A stretch of 64,000 nucleotides of DNA from JAFGPL01 sp046485045. Lineage in GTDB: Bacteria; Bacteroidota; Bacteroidia; Bacteroidales; UBA10428. A model generated the notes under the pieces. The model did not search any database, was not told the origin of the DNA, and saw only the letters and a program-made list of their open reading frames with translations. The stretch is from positions 62,001 to 126,000 of the forward strand of contig JAWOHT010000200.1 in assembly GCA_046485045.1 (NCBI GenBank). The letters are read 5' to 3'. Of the stretch, positions 36,135 through 44,532 are shown one piece after another; position 1 is the stretch's first letter; every line of letters starts with the position of its first letter. Both the position numbers and the translations under genes were made by a program.

Positions 36135-36467
36135 TTAGACTAATTCTTTATTAGGGTCCCAGAAGTACGCTTTAAAATCAACCACACAGTCATTGATTAC
36201 CCTCACCCCCTCATTTTCAAGAAGTTCCTGCATTAGTTCTTCGTGCCTGAAGTGGTGTTTACCGGTAAGCATGCCATAACGGTTTACAACCCTGTGGGCA
36301 GGTACAAAAATTTCCTGATTGTGGGAGGTATTGAGCGCCCAGCCTACCATGCGCGACGATTGCGACGAGCCCAGGTACCTGGCAATTGCGCCGTAAGATG
36401 TAACCCTTCCTGGCGGGATTTTCCGGGTGACATCAAAAACCATTTTAAAAAAATCATTGTCACTCAT
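36135..36467 (-). CDS. Alkyltransferase-like (ATL) MGMT-family protein lacking the active-site cysteine
   Basis: This protein of 110 residues is an MGMT/Ada C-terminal domain without the methyl-accepting cysteine: where the family has PCHR this one has VPAHRVVNRYGMLTG. It keeps the helix-turn-helix and arginine finger region (GRVTSYGAIARYLGSSQSSRMVGWAL). Such ATL proteins bind O6-alkylguanine and flag it for nucleotide excision repair rather than reversing it. The ATG at 36467 is preferred over a TTG five codons upstream; it overlaps the trmB stop by eight bases, which implies translational coupling. It is the last gene of the holB-ricT-gldH-trmB cluster. Confidence 0.88.
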   Translation of the reverse strand: MSDNDFFKMVFDVTRKIPPGRVTSYGAIARYLGSSQSSRMVGWALNTSHNQEIFVPAHRVVNRYGMLTGKHHFRHEELMQELLENEGVRVINDCVVDFKAYFWDPNKELV

Positions 36468-37158
36468 TATTAGAAAAATCAAGAATTGTTGTTTTGGCCG
36501 GTAACCTAAACCTGAGATAATGTATCTTTTTACCCATTTTCAGGTATTGATTTTCGTAGAATGTTTGTATTTGTGCAGCCTCACAATCTGGGTGTGCCGT
36601 ATACAGGTCATCTGTATTAAATTCTATCGGAAGGTTATTGAAAAGGGCAACCCGAAGGGTATAATTGTATAAGTCCTGGTTATCGGTTTTGAGGTGGATT
36701 ATTCCGTTATTTTTCAAAAAAGTTCTGTATAAGTTCAGAAAAACCGGTGAAGAAAGTCTTTTTCTTTTTTTCTTGGGCTGCGGGTCGGGAAATGTAAGCC
36801 ATATTTCACTTATTTCATCCTCTTCAAAAAATGAGCGGGTAAATTCAATCCTTGTTCGAAGGAAAGCTGAATTGTGAATATTTTCTTCAAGAGCGGTTTT
36901 TGCGCCACGCCAAATCCTGGCTCCTTTGATGTCTACCCCGATAAAATTTACCTGGGGATATTTCCTGGCAAGTCCGATGGTAAATTCTCCCTTACCGCAC
37001 CCAAGTTCTACTGTTAACGGGAGGTTGTTCTCAAATATCTGCTCAGACCATTTGCCTTTTAATGCATGATTTTCTCCGAAAATGTCTTTAAATCCCGACT
37101 GGATAACATTTTTAAAGGTTTTTAATTCGGCAAAGTGCGCAAGCTTCTTTTTGGGCAT
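36460..37158 (-). CDS. trmB: tRNA (guanine-N7-)-methyltransferase TrmB
   Basis: TrmB forms m7G46 in the tRNA variable loop using S-adenosylmethionine. The length of 232 residues is normal for the phylum. The SAM motif is VELGCGKGEFTIGLARKYP, then FIGVDIKGARIWRGAK. The catalytic and RNA-contact region is WLTFPDPQPKKKRKRLSSP, and HLKTDNQDLYNYT follows. It starts 13 bases after the gldH stop in the same operon. Confidence 0.95.
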   Translation of the reverse strand: MPKKKLAHFAELKTFKNVIQSGFKDIFGENHALKGKWSEQIFENNLPLTVELGCGKGEFTIGLARKYPQVNFIGVDIKGARIWRGAKTALEENIHNSAFLRTRIEFTRSFFEEDEISEIWLTFPDPQPKKKRKRLSSPVFLNLYRTFLKNNGIIHLKTDNQDLYNYTLRVALFNNLPIEFNTDDLYTAHPDCEAAQIQTFYENQYLKMGKKIHYLRFRLPAKTTILDFSNNE

Positions 37159-37171
37159 AAATAAGGCGATT

Positions 37172-37648
37172 TTAATTCAGCGTTTCTACCCTTATGCCAA
37201 TATCGCTGATCCCTTCCAGGTTCTGGTCCCACATTCCGTGTTGCAGGTTAAAGGTATAAATTCCCCTGAAGGGAAATTTTATGTTTCTTTTGTATGGTAC
37301 CTGTAAACTGTAAATACTACCTGCCCCTTTTCCATACCATCTTCCCGATTCATCGGCAAGTTGTATCTCGAATGTATCTTTTAACTGGTTTCCGTTTGGG
37401 GCAAAAGTGGTGATAAACAAAAAGATATTGCTATAAGGATAATCAGAAGATGTGCGGATGTTCAGGTAAATGTCATGCGGTCTTGTGGTATCGGCAATAT
37501 TTGCATCAAATAGCAGGGTGTCTTTAAAGTTCCATGAGAAATCTTTGAATGCCACATTTCTCTCGAAAGTCACCCTGTTTTTACATGAAACCAGGCATAA
37601 AACAATTCCTGTTATAAGTATTATAATGGTCTTTCTCATTAATTTCAT
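37172..37648 (-). CDS. gldH: Gliding motility lipoprotein GldH
   Basis: GldH is a lipoprotein of 158 residues, known from Flavobacterium as needed for gliding and for stable T9SS function. The lipobox is VLCLVSC, with Cys22 acylated. The mature protein starts KNRVTFERNVAFKDFSWNF and carries the family features DIYLNIRTSSDYPYSNIFLF, ADESGRWYGKGAGSIY and YTFNLQHGMW. It follows ricT by four bases. The holB-ricT-gldH order is frequent in Bacteroidota. In non-gliding species the gene persists, so it does not prove motility. Confidence 0.93.
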   Translation of the reverse strand: MKLMRKTIIILITGIVLCLVSCKNRVTFERNVAFKDFSWNFKDTLLFDANIADTTRPHDIYLNIRTSSDYPYSNIFLFITTFAPNGNQLKDTFEIQLADESGRWYGKGAGSIYSLQVPYKRNIKFPFRGIYTFNLQHGMWDQNLEGISDIGIRVETLN

Positions 37649-37652
37649 TGAT

Positions 37653-38801
37653 TTATCTTCTTCTTCTCTTTATATGTATCTGTTTATTTGCTTTCCTGGG
37701 GGTCTCGGAAATCTTATCCTCGAACCTGGTTAAGCTTTCTTCTGAACCGACATTCACATATTCAAGCATTGATTTTACATCAACGTTTTCAACACTTTCG
37801 AGTTTTTTTACCTTTATTCCCTTTTTGTTGAGTTCAATAATTTCTTTCACCTTTTCAACCGACAGACAGGCAATATTCATTGGGGTATGCAGGTCGTATG
37901 AAAACCACATCAACCGTTTGAAAACATCAGTTTTTTGATGGTAGGCAGGTCCTGCTTCGGTTTGAAGCGGCAGGTCGGTATCGGGAAAATCTTCCTGGGC
38001 ATCAAGGTATGCATCTACTTCATAATTAAGGCAGCATTTAAGTTTACCACATTGCCCGGCAAGTTTTTGCGGATTTAGCGATACACCCTGAAAACGGGCC
38101 GAGTTGGTGGTTACCGAGACAAAATTTGAGATACAGGTAGAACAACACAATTCGCGGCCACAGGCACCAATACCGCCAATTCTGCCTGCTTCCTGTCTTG
38201 CGCCTATTTGCTTCATTTCTATCCTGATATGAAAACGTTCGGCAAGCTTTTTAATTAACTCCCTGAAGTCAACCCTGTCATCGGCTATGTAATAAAATAT
38301 GGCTTTGGTACCATCGCCCTGATATTCCACATCGCCGATCTTCATGTCGAGGTTGAGGCTCACAGCAATTTTGCGCGACTCGATCATAGTAGTGTGCTCA
38401 GCGGTTATGGCGGCCCGCCATTTATCAATGTCTGTAGGTTTGGCCTTCCGGTAGATTTTTTTAAGGTCATTTTCATCCAGCTTCACGTTTGACTTTTTCG
38501 TCTGTTCCTTTACAAGAAAACCTGTGAGCGATACAATGCCAATGTCGTGGCCTGGTGAAGATTCCACAGCCACTATATCTCCAACTTTCAGCTTAAGTGT
38601 GTTGTTGGTTTTGTAATAGCCTTTTCGCGTGTTCTTAAAACGAACTTCAACAATGTCGCATTGTTGATAATCTTCAGGAATATCTTTAAGATAGTTGTAA
38701 GTATCAAGTTTATAGCATCCGGTATTCTCACAAAATGTTATCTCGTTCGACGCGGTCATCAGGGATGAACATCCCCTTCCGTTTTGTCCACATTTACTCA
38801 T
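37653..38801 (-). CDS. ricT: PSP1/RicT-family regulatory iron-sulfur protein
   Basis: This protein of 382 residues starts at the ATG at 38801, which opens with the Cys-rich MSKCGQNGRGCSS. An upstream TTG at 38858 lies in a -7 element and is discarded. The PSP1 domain carries CGRELCCSTCISNF and, later, AGQCGKLKCCLNYE, the cysteines that bind iron-sulfur clusters in RicT (YaaT). In Bacillus RicT works with RicA and RicF in RNA maturation by RNase Y; its Bacteroidota role is not settled. The C-terminal ~100 residues (VEKVKEIIELNKKGIKVKKL) are a phylum-specific, basic tail. It sits between holB and gldH. Confidence 0.88.
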   Translation of the reverse strand: MSKCGQNGRGCSSLMTASNEITFCENTGCYKLDTYNYLKDIPEDYQQCDIVEVRFKNTRKGYYKTNNTLKLKVGDIVAVESSPGHDIGIVSLTGFLVKEQTKKSNVKLDENDLKKIYRKAKPTDIDKWRAAITAEHTTMIESRKIAVSLNLDMKIGDVEYQGDGTKAIFYYIADDRVDFRELIKKLAERFHIRIEMKQIGARQEAGRIGGIGACGRELCCSTCISNFVSVTTNSARFQGVSLNPQKLAGQCGKLKCCLNYEVDAYLDAQEDFPDTDLPLQTEAGPAYHQKTDVFKRLMWFSYDLHTPMNIACLSVEKVKEIIELNKKGIKVKKLESVENVDVKSMLEYVNVGSEESLTRFEDKISETPRKANKQIHIKRRRR

Positions 38802-38855
38802 TGTAATATATATTTTATCTGTCGGCTGAAAATGAAATACAATCACGCCGGTTTG

Positions 38856-38863
38856 CAAAAATA
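38856..38863 (-). promoter_or_regulatory. -7 promoter element TATTTTTG for ricT-gldH
   Basis: On the minus strand this reads TATTTTTG, a full TAnnTTTG match, 55 bases before the ricT ATG and just after the holB stop. It would allow ricT-gldH-trmB to be transcribed apart from holB. Confidence 0.45.
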
Positions 38864-38878
38864 ACCTTTTTTTTAATA

Positions 38879-40006
38879 TCAGTTTTTCAGGCAGGAAGAA
38901 AGCTTTATCCCAAGGTCAAGAAATATTATTTTATCGTAACCGTTGGCTTCAATATCGCGGTAGGCAAGGTTAAAGAGATTGTATATTTTCTTGATATTTC
39001 GCTGGTTGATAAAAGGATGGAACCTTTCTGAAAAATTCAGCTCATCATCAGTAAGGTAGGTGATCTCAGGCTGTTTTAGGTTTAAAACAAAATTTTGTCT
39101 TACAAGGTTCAGCGCGTATTCGATAAACCGCTTTTGCTGTTCCCGCCCGATATCAGATAAATCATCCGTCATTTTTAAAAGCGATATTGCCTTACCCGTG
39201 TATGCAGCCCTCATGTATTCTCCGAACATATCAAAAAAATATTTCATCTCAACGCTTGAATTAATGAGGTCCAGCGCCCGCTGGTAATTACCGTTCGAAA
39301 GGTGCAGCAGGTTCTCAACACGGGCTTGGGGCAGTTGGTGCATTTCAGCAAGCACTTTTCCAAGATCGTTATCATTTATCCCCGGAACTTTGATAATCTG
39401 TACCCTTGAGAGAATGGTCGGGAGAATTTCATGTATTGAGTCAGCCACCATTAATAAAATGGTGTTATCGGGAGGTTCTTCTATCAGCTTAAGCAAGGTG
39501 TTTGCGCATGATGGGTTCATTTTTTCAGGCAGCCAGATAATCATTATTTTGTAATCTGATTCGAAAGGCTTCAGGCTCAGTTTTTTCAAAATGTGCCTGC
39601 TTTCCTCCCTGCCAATAAGACCCTGTTTGTTTTCGATTTCAATAAACTCATACCATTGTGCCTCGCGCATATACGGGTTCTGTAACAAACAATTTCTCCA
39701 TTCATTGACATAATCGCTGCTCACCGGGTCTTTGACAACCCTTTTGCTTGTGCTGACAGGATACACAAAATGAAGGTCGGGATGGATAAACTTGTTGTAT
39801 TTGTGACAACTCGTGCATGTACCGCAAGAATCATCCCCGGCTCTGTTCAAACAACTGATATATTGTGCATACGCCACTGCAAGCGGGAGGGTGCCACTGC
39901 CTTCGGGCCCGTGAAAAAGCAATGCATGTGCAATACGATTGTCTTTTACCGTTTGCAGCAGGTTTTCTTTTATACTTCTTTGTCCGATTATATCTTTAAA
40001 CTGCAT
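38879..40006 (-). CDS. holB: DNA polymerase III subunit delta-prime
   Basis: This clamp-loader subunit belongs to the AAA+ fold family. The ATG at 40006 gives 375 residues and the canonical MQFKDIIGQRSIKENLLQ; the longer frame would add 31 hydrophobic residues that do not fit. The P-loop is degenerate (FHGPEGSGT, no Lys), as expected for delta-prime. A zinc module has CLNRAGDDSCGTCTSC, and CANTLLKLIEEPPDNTILLM carries the conserved Glu-Pro-Pro. With DnaX and delta it loads the sliding clamp. A TACTTTTG string on the minus strand lies seven bases before the ATG and might be its promoter with a near-leaderless transcript. Confidence 0.92.
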   Translation of the reverse strand: MQFKDIIGQRSIKENLLQTVKDNRIAHALLFHGPEGSGTLPLAVAYAQYISCLNRAGDDSCGTCTSCHKYNKFIHPDLHFVYPVSTSKRVVKDPVSSDYVNEWRNCLLQNPYMREAQWYEFIEIENKQGLIGREESRHILKKLSLKPFESDYKIMIIWLPEKMNPSCANTLLKLIEEPPDNTILLMVADSIHEILPTILSRVQIIKVPGINDNDLGKVLAEMHQLPQARVENLLHLSNGNYQRALDLINSSVEMKYFFDMFGEYMRAAYTGKAISLLKMTDDLSDIGREQQKRFIEYALNLVRQNFVLNLKQPEITYLTDDELNFSERFHPFINQRNIKKIYNLFNLAYRDIEANGYDKIIFLDLGIKLSSCLKN

Positions 40007-40219
40007 ACTGGGCAAAAGTAAAAAAATAGAACATATTTTTAAGCAAAGTAAAACATTTTTAAACGGGTAATGCCATTTCTCAAAAGAGATTAAAACCACT
40101 TATGCAGTGACACCTGTCTTATTGCGGGGAAAAATCAATCATTTAAAAATGTTTTATTTATAGATTTTAATCATTTGTATTAACTTTGTGATTTCTTTAA
40201 CAAAACATACTTTATTACC
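40007..40219. other. Intergenic region between divergent holB and pgk
   Basis: These 213 bases hold the promoters of two divergent genes: a TACTTTTG element for holB at 40013-40020 (minus) and TAACTTTG for pgk at 40181-40188 (plus). Nothing coding was seen. Confidence 0.5.
40181..40188 (+). promoter_or_regulatory. -7 promoter element TAACTTTG for pgk
   Basis: This is a full TAnnTTTG match 31 bases before the pgk ATG. The -33 region near 40152-40160 is T-rich without a clear TTTG. Confidence 0.5.
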
Positions 40220-41482
40220 ATGCAGACTATTGATAAATACAATTTTAAGGGCAAACGTGCCATCATCCGAGTTGATTTTAATGTGCCACTCAACAAGCAG
40301 ACCTTCGAGGTTACCGATGACACCCGGATAAAGGGTGCGCTGGCAACCATTAAAAAGGTGCTTGCAGACGGTGGTTCAGCAATCCTGATGTCACACCTGG
40401 GGCGTCCTGACGGAAAGGTGCAGGATAAGTTCTCTTTAAAACACATCGTTACGGCAGTAGAAAAAGTAATTGGTGAACCCGTAAAATTTGCCGGTGACTG
40501 TATTGGAGAAAAAGCAAAAAATATGGCTGCTTCACTTCAGCCGGGAGAGGTAATGCTTCTTGAAAACCTTCGTTTTTATGAAGAAGAAGAGGGCAAACCT
40601 TATCATCTTGGTGAAAATCCTACCGACGAAGAAAAGAAATCCGGCAAAGCTAAAGTTAAAGAGAGCCAGAAGGAGTTTGTTAAAAAACTGGCCGGTTATG
40701 CCAACTGCTATGTAAACGATGCCTTTGGTACAGCCCACCGTGCACATGCCTCTACGGCGCTTATTGCATCTTATTTTCCTAACGACAGCATGTTCGGGTT
40801 TCTGATTGAAGCCGAACTCAAAGCTATTGACAAAGTGCTGAAGAAAGCAGAGAAACCCTTCACTGCCATCATGGGCGGGGCAAAGGTTTCTGATAAAATC
40901 TTTATTATTGAAAACCTGCTCGACCGTGTTGACAACCTAATCATCGGTGGTGGCATGACCTATACCTTTGTAAAAGCCAAAGGGGGCAAAATTGGAAAAT
41001 CGCTTTGTGAGGAGGATAAATTAGACCTTGCACTTAACCTGCTGAAGAAAGCCGAAGAGAAGAATGTAAAGGTATATTTACCTGTAGATGCAATAAATGC
41101 CGATGCATTTGATGCAAATGCCAATACCGGCAAATCAAAAATTGATGAAACACCCGATGGATGGATGGGCCTGGATATTGGGGATGATACAATTAAGCTG
41201 TTTTCTGAAGTTATTGAAAATTCCAAAACCATACTTTGGAACGGACCGATGGGAGTATTCGAAATGGAGAAGTTTGCCCGGGGTACCTCGGCCATTGCAC
41301 AGGCCATTGCCAAGGCAACAGATAAAGGCGCCTATAGTCTTATTGGCGGAGGCGATTCGGTAGCTGCAATCAATAAAAACAAGCTTGCCGACAAGGTAAG
41401 TTATGTTTCAACCGGTGGCGGTGCCATGCTCGAATACATGGAAGGCAAAGAACTTCCCGGCATAAAAGCTATTCAGGGATAA
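40220..41482 (+). CDS. pgk: Phosphoglycerate kinase
   Basis: This glycolytic kinase of 420 residues moves phosphate between 1,3-bisphosphoglycerate and ADP. Motifs in order: IIRVDFNVPL, LMSHLGRPDG, MLLENLRFYEEEEG, YVNDAFGTAHRAHAST, TAIMGGAKVSDK, WNGPMGVFEMEKFARGT and SLIGGGDSVAA. It is about 20-25 residues longer than the common ~395 because of a charged insert after LRFYEEEE (NPTDEEKKSGKAKVKESQ), seen in other Bacteroidota. It stands alone, followed by a strong hairpin terminator. Confidence 0.97.
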   Translation: MQTIDKYNFKGKRAIIRVDFNVPLNKQTFEVTDDTRIKGALATIKKVLADGGSAILMSHLGRPDGKVQDKFSLKHIVTAVEKVIGEPVKFAGDCIGEKAKNMAASLQPGEVMLLENLRFYEEEEGKPYHLGENPTDEEKKSGKAKVKESQKEFVKKLAGYANCYVNDAFGTAHRAHASTALIASYFPNDSMFGFLIEAELKAIDKVLKKAEKPFTAIMGGAKVSDKIFIIENLLDRVDNLIIGGGMTYTFVKAKGGKIGKSLCEEDKLDLALNLLKKAEEKNVKVYLPVDAINADAFDANANTGKSKIDETPDGWMGLDIGDDTIKLFSEVIENSKTILWNGPMGVFEMEKFARGTSAIAQAIAKATDKGAYSLIGGGDSVAAINKNKLADKVSYVSTGGGAMLEYMEGKELPGIKAIQG

Positions 41483-41510
41483 CCTAATTGTAACGCCAGT
41501 TTGTTTTTAG

Positions 41511-41545
41511 GCTCGTTTTAGCTATTTTTATAGCCTGAAACGAGC
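41511..41545 (+). terminator. Rho-independent-like hairpin after pgk
   Basis: GCTCGTTT pairs with GAAACGAGC-side bases and an inner GCTA pairs with TAGC around a TTTTTA loop. The tail TTTAATATTTTT follows. It lies 28 bases after the pgk stop and before proC. Confidence 0.75.
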
Positions 41546-41573
41546 TTTAATATTTTTAACCCGAGATTAGCAT

Positions 41574-42389
41574 ATGAACATTAATAAAATTACCATTATC
41601 GGTGGTGGAAACCTGGGTACTGCCATTGCAAAAGGCCTCCTCAAACTTAAAAAGTATAGCGTGGAGGATATTCTTATTACCGAAAAAAGACAATTACGGC
41701 TCCGTTTTCTTCAGGAAAATGGTTTTAATGTCACCGGCGAACCGAACAATAGCGCTATAAAGAAAGCAGACATTGTAATTGTTGCGGTAAAACCACAACA
41801 GATTTTTGAGGTGCTTCAAGAAATCAAAGACAGTTTTGATAAAAGCAGGCAGATTCTGGTATCTACTGTAACAGGCATTAATCTTTCTGATCTTGAAAAA
41901 CATATGGGTACAGTACCCCTCGTACGCATTATGCCAAACACTGCCATCGAAATCCTTGAATCAATGACCTGTCTGTCGTATGCCAATACAAATAATACAC
42001 AGGAAGAAGCCATTCTTCAATTGTTTCAGCAAATGGGAAATGCAATGGTCATCCAGGAAGAGCTTATGGCCGCGGTAACTGTTTTGGGTGCATGTGGCGT
42101 AGCTTTTGCGCTTAGGTTTATCAGGGCAGCAACCCAGGGCGGCATTGAAATCGGTTTCGGGGCCGAAATTTCGCAGCTTATTGCAGCACAGACGGTAAAG
42201 GGCGCAGCACAGCTCCTGCTTGAAAACAACAGCCACCCCGAACGCGAAATTGACAAGGTTACCACTCCCCAGGGTATTACTATTTCCGGCCTTAACGAGA
42301 TGGAACACCAGGGTTTCAGCTCTGCCCTTATCAAAGGGCTTATCACATCGTATAATAAGCTTGAGAAAATGAAAGCAAATGGCAACTAA
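41574..42389 (+). CDS. proC: Pyrroline-5-carboxylate reductase
   Basis: ProC reduces 1-pyrroline-5-carboxylate to proline with NAD(P)H. At 271 residues it is the normal size. The Rossmann motif is ITIIGGGNLGTAIAKGLLK; VIVAVKPQQIFEVLQEI and VRIMPNTAIEI are also typical. The C-terminal signature TTPQGITISGLNEMEHQGF binds substrate and marks the dimer domain. It is separated from pgk by the terminator and from cysE by a promoter, so it is likely monocistronic. Confidence 0.95.
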   Translation: MNINKITIIGGGNLGTAIAKGLLKLKKYSVEDILITEKRQLRLRFLQENGFNVTGEPNNSAIKKADIVIVAVKPQQIFEVLQEIKDSFDKSRQILVSTVTGINLSDLEKHMGTVPLVRIMPNTAIEILESMTCLSYANTNNTQEEAILQLFQQMGNAMVIQEELMAAVTVLGACGVAFALRFIRAATQGGIEIGFGAEISQLIAAQTVKGAAQLLLENNSHPEREIDKVTTPQGITISGLNEMEHQGFSSALIKGLITSYNKLEKMKANGN

Positions 42390-42425
42390 ATAAAAAAAGA
42401 GTTGTATGTCTTAAATTATTTTAAG

Positions 42426-42433
42426 TATCTTTG
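42426..42433 (+). promoter_or_regulatory. Promoter of cysE: TATCTTTG with upstream TTG
   Basis: The -7 element TATCTTTG is a full TAnnTTTG match. A TTG at 42402-42404 stands 21 bases upstream, in the right place for the -33 box. The start codon of cysE follows 18 bases later. This also shows that the in-frame TTG at 42431 is promoter, not a start codon. Confidence 0.65.
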
Positions 42434-42451
42434 CATTTTGAGTTACTCAAT

Positions 42452-43297
42452 ATGATGAATATTAAAAAATTACCTGAATACCTGTACGATCAGTATAAAA
42501 ATTTCAGGAAAGATATACCTTCACTGGTAAAAGCACAGAATTTTGCCGACAACATCATAAATTTCCTATTCCCCTTCAAAGCCGACAGAAGATGTTCCCT
42601 GCCACTTATAGAACTCAATCTTGCGCAATTACAACTCGATTTTAAAGACCTTATCAATCCTTTAGAGCCCACCCTCGAAAAAGATGTAAATGAAGTTACC
42701 GATGAATTTTTTCAAGAAGTACCCGTTATCTATGAAAGCCTTATTAAAGATGCCAGAATGTTCTTTGATTTCGACCCCGCAGCCAAATCAATGGAGAGTG
42801 TAATTCTTTATTACCCCGGATTTTACTGTATTGCCATTTATCGTCTGGCAAATGTATTGTATAACTTTAAAATTCCTTTCCTTCCAAGAATGATGTCTGA
42901 ATATGCCCATAGCAAAACCGGTATTGACATACATCCCGGCGCCTCCATCGGCGAACACTTCTTTATTGATCACGGAACCGGTATTGTGATAGGAGAATCA
43001 ACCATCATCGGAAAAAATGTAAAAATCTACCAGGGGGTTACCCTGGGTGCAGCTTATGTTAAAAAGAGCATGAAAGGTATCAAACGCCACCCTACCATCG
43101 AAGACAATGTAATTATTTATTCAGGCAGCTCAATTCTTGGGGGCGACACGGTTATCGGGCATGATACAATTGTTGGGGGCAATGTATGGCTTACCAAAAG
43201 CGTACCCCCGTTTTCAGTAGTATATCACGAAAGCAAAGTGGTAATCCGCGACAGCAAAAAATTCAGCGAGAACGAACCCATAAATTTTATTATATGA
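42452..43297 (+). CDS. cysE: Serine O-acetyltransferase
   Basis: CysE (EpsC-like) acetylates serine with acetyl-CoA to make O-acetylserine, the acceptor for cysteine synthesis. The start at the first of two adjacent ATGs gives 281 residues. An alpha-helical N-terminal half is followed by a left-handed beta helix of hexapeptide repeats: GIDIHPGASIGEHFFIDH, GIVIGESTIIGKNVKIYQGV, TIEDNVIIYSGSSILGGDTV. The catalytic His is in FIDHGTG. The long N-terminus resembles plant/EpsC-type enzymes. cysK follows about 200 bases later, so the two steps of cysteine synthesis are adjacent though probably separately transcribed. Confidence 0.94.
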   Translation: MMNIKKLPEYLYDQYKNFRKDIPSLVKAQNFADNIINFLFPFKADRRCSLPLIELNLAQLQLDFKDLINPLEPTLEKDVNEVTDEFFQEVPVIYESLIKDARMFFDFDPAAKSMESVILYYPGFYCIAIYRLANVLYNFKIPFLPRMMSEYAHSKTGIDIHPGASIGEHFFIDHGTGIVIGESTIIGKNVKIYQGVTLGAAYVKKSMKGIKRHPTIEDNVIIYSGSSILGGDTVIGHDTIVGGNVWLTKSVPPFSVVYHESKVVIRDSKKFSENEPINFII

Positions 43298-43493
43298 CCC
43301 CGAAGGCACTTATAATTGTACGCTATATGGGGTTTGCTGCTTCCTATTGTCCCTCTCAGGAGGGAAATGCATTATTTTTATAATGCCAACATATACATTT
43401 TAAACCTTTTATTCTGTTTTATTGTTTAAAACATAGTATATTTTGGTCACACCATTTATAATTCTGAATTATGATACTTTATAATAATATAAT
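43298..43493. other. Intergenic region between cysE and cysK with two small hairpins
   Basis: A short dyad TCCCT/AGGGA lies at 43350-43365. A GCATTA-TTTTTA-TAATGC hairpin follows at 43369-43386, which may help end cysE transcription. A near-match to the -7 element (TATATTTTG, one base too long) lies about 50 bases before cysK. No riboswitch fold was recognised. Confidence 0.35.
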
Positions 43494-44405
43494 ATGAAAG
43501 CAGCAAATATTCTCGAAACAATAGGTAATACGCCTCATATAAGGATTAACAATTTGTTCCCCCAAGAGTATGAAGTTTGGATTAAGCTTGAACGGTCAAA
43601 CCCGGGGGGGAGTATAAAAGACAGGATAGCACTTGCAATGGTTGAGGATGCCGAAAAGAAAGGAATACTCAGGGAGGGTTCTGTAATCATTGAGCCCACC
43701 TCCGGAAACACAGGCATTGGCCTTGCTGTGGTAGCAGCTGTTAAAAAATACAGGTTAATTCTTGTAATGCCCGAATCAATGTCGGTTGAAAGAAGAAAAA
43801 TCATGTCGGCTTATGGCGCAGAGTTTGAGCTTACTCCCCGTGAAAAGGGGATGAAGGGTGCCATTGAAAGGGCCATCCAACTGGCAAAAGATTATCCCGG
43901 CGCATGGATACCATCTCAGTTTGATAACAAGGCAAATGTGGAAATTCATAAAAAAACAACAGCAGGTGAAATCATCAATGATTTTCCAGACGGGTTCGAC
44001 TACCTCATTACAGGCGTTGGAACCGGTGGGCACATTACAGGGGTAACTGAGGTTTTAAAAAAGAAATTCCCGAAGCTCAAAGCCTTTGCTGTTGAACCCG
44101 ATCTTTCACCCGTGATAAGTGGAGGACAACCGGGGCCTCATCCCATTCAGGGTATAGGTGCAGGGTTTATCCCGGCCAATCTTCATACCAGCTTGCTTGA
44201 TGGCACCATTCAGGTATCAAAGGACGAGGCATTTGAATATGCCCGAAAAGCTGCAAAAGAGGAAGGCCTTTTTGGCGGGATATCTTCGGGTGCAACCCTT
44301 GCAGCAATAGCGAAGAAAATTAAAGAGCTGCCCCGGGGTTCTAAAATTCTCGGGTTTAATTACGACAGTGGCGAAAGATATCTCTCTATTGAAGGGCTGT
44401 ATTGA
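43494..44405 (+). CDS. cysK: Cysteine synthase A (O-acetylserine sulfhydrylase)
   Basis: This PLP enzyme of 303 residues converts O-acetylserine and sulfide to cysteine. The N-terminus MKAANILETIGNTPHIRINN is typical. The PLP lysine is Lys42 in NPGGSIKDRIAL; the substrate loop is EPTSGNTGIGLA, the phosphate loop is GVGTGGHITG, and the base-stacking region is GISSGATLAA. The C-terminus NYDSGERYLSIEGLY fits. It lies next to cysE, whose product it uses and with which CysK usually forms a complex. Confidence 0.95.
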   Translation: MKAANILETIGNTPHIRINNLFPQEYEVWIKLERSNPGGSIKDRIALAMVEDAEKKGILREGSVIIEPTSGNTGIGLAVVAAVKKYRLILVMPESMSVERRKIMSAYGAEFELTPREKGMKGAIERAIQLAKDYPGAWIPSQFDNKANVEIHKKTTAGEIINDFPDGFDYLITGVGTGGHITGVTEVLKKKFPKLKAFAVEPDLSPVISGGQPGPHPIQGIGAGFIPANLHTSLLDGTIQVSKDEAFEYARKAAKEEGLFGGISSGATLAAIAKKIKELPRGSKILGFNYDSGERYLSIEGLY

Positions 44406-44426
44406 TTAAATGTAATTCAACGGTCA

Positions 44427-44498
44427 TTGAAGCTATACCGAAAATAGCAGATACCATTATATAAGTGGTAAAACAGTATTTTTCGGTATAAGCTTCAA
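44427..44498. repeat. Long imperfect inverted repeat between cysK and tatD
   Basis: TTGAAGCTATACCGAAAATA at 44427-44446 pairs with a near-perfect complement at 44477-44498 (two single-base bulges). An inner TACCA/TGGTA dyad lies within the loop. The structure is followed by A/T-rich sequence ending in TTTTAATATTTTT, so it can act as a cysK terminator. It lies directly before the tatD -7 element. Confidence 0.6.
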
Positions 44499-44505
44499 AT
44501 TTTAA

Positions 44506-44513
44506 TATTTTTG
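44506..44513 (+). promoter_or_regulatory. -7 promoter element TATTTTTG for tatD
   Basis: This is a full TAnnTTTG match 20 bases before the tatD ATG. The -33 region would fall in the right arm of the inverted repeat (TTTTTCGG), so hairpin and promoter overlap. Confidence 0.5.
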
Positions 44514-44532
44514 CCCCTTTATAATTAACAGA

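Noticed and set aside
43340..43390. Riboswitch (S-box-like) upstream of cysK
   Set aside because: Only two short dyads are present; no conserved riboswitch core was recognised.
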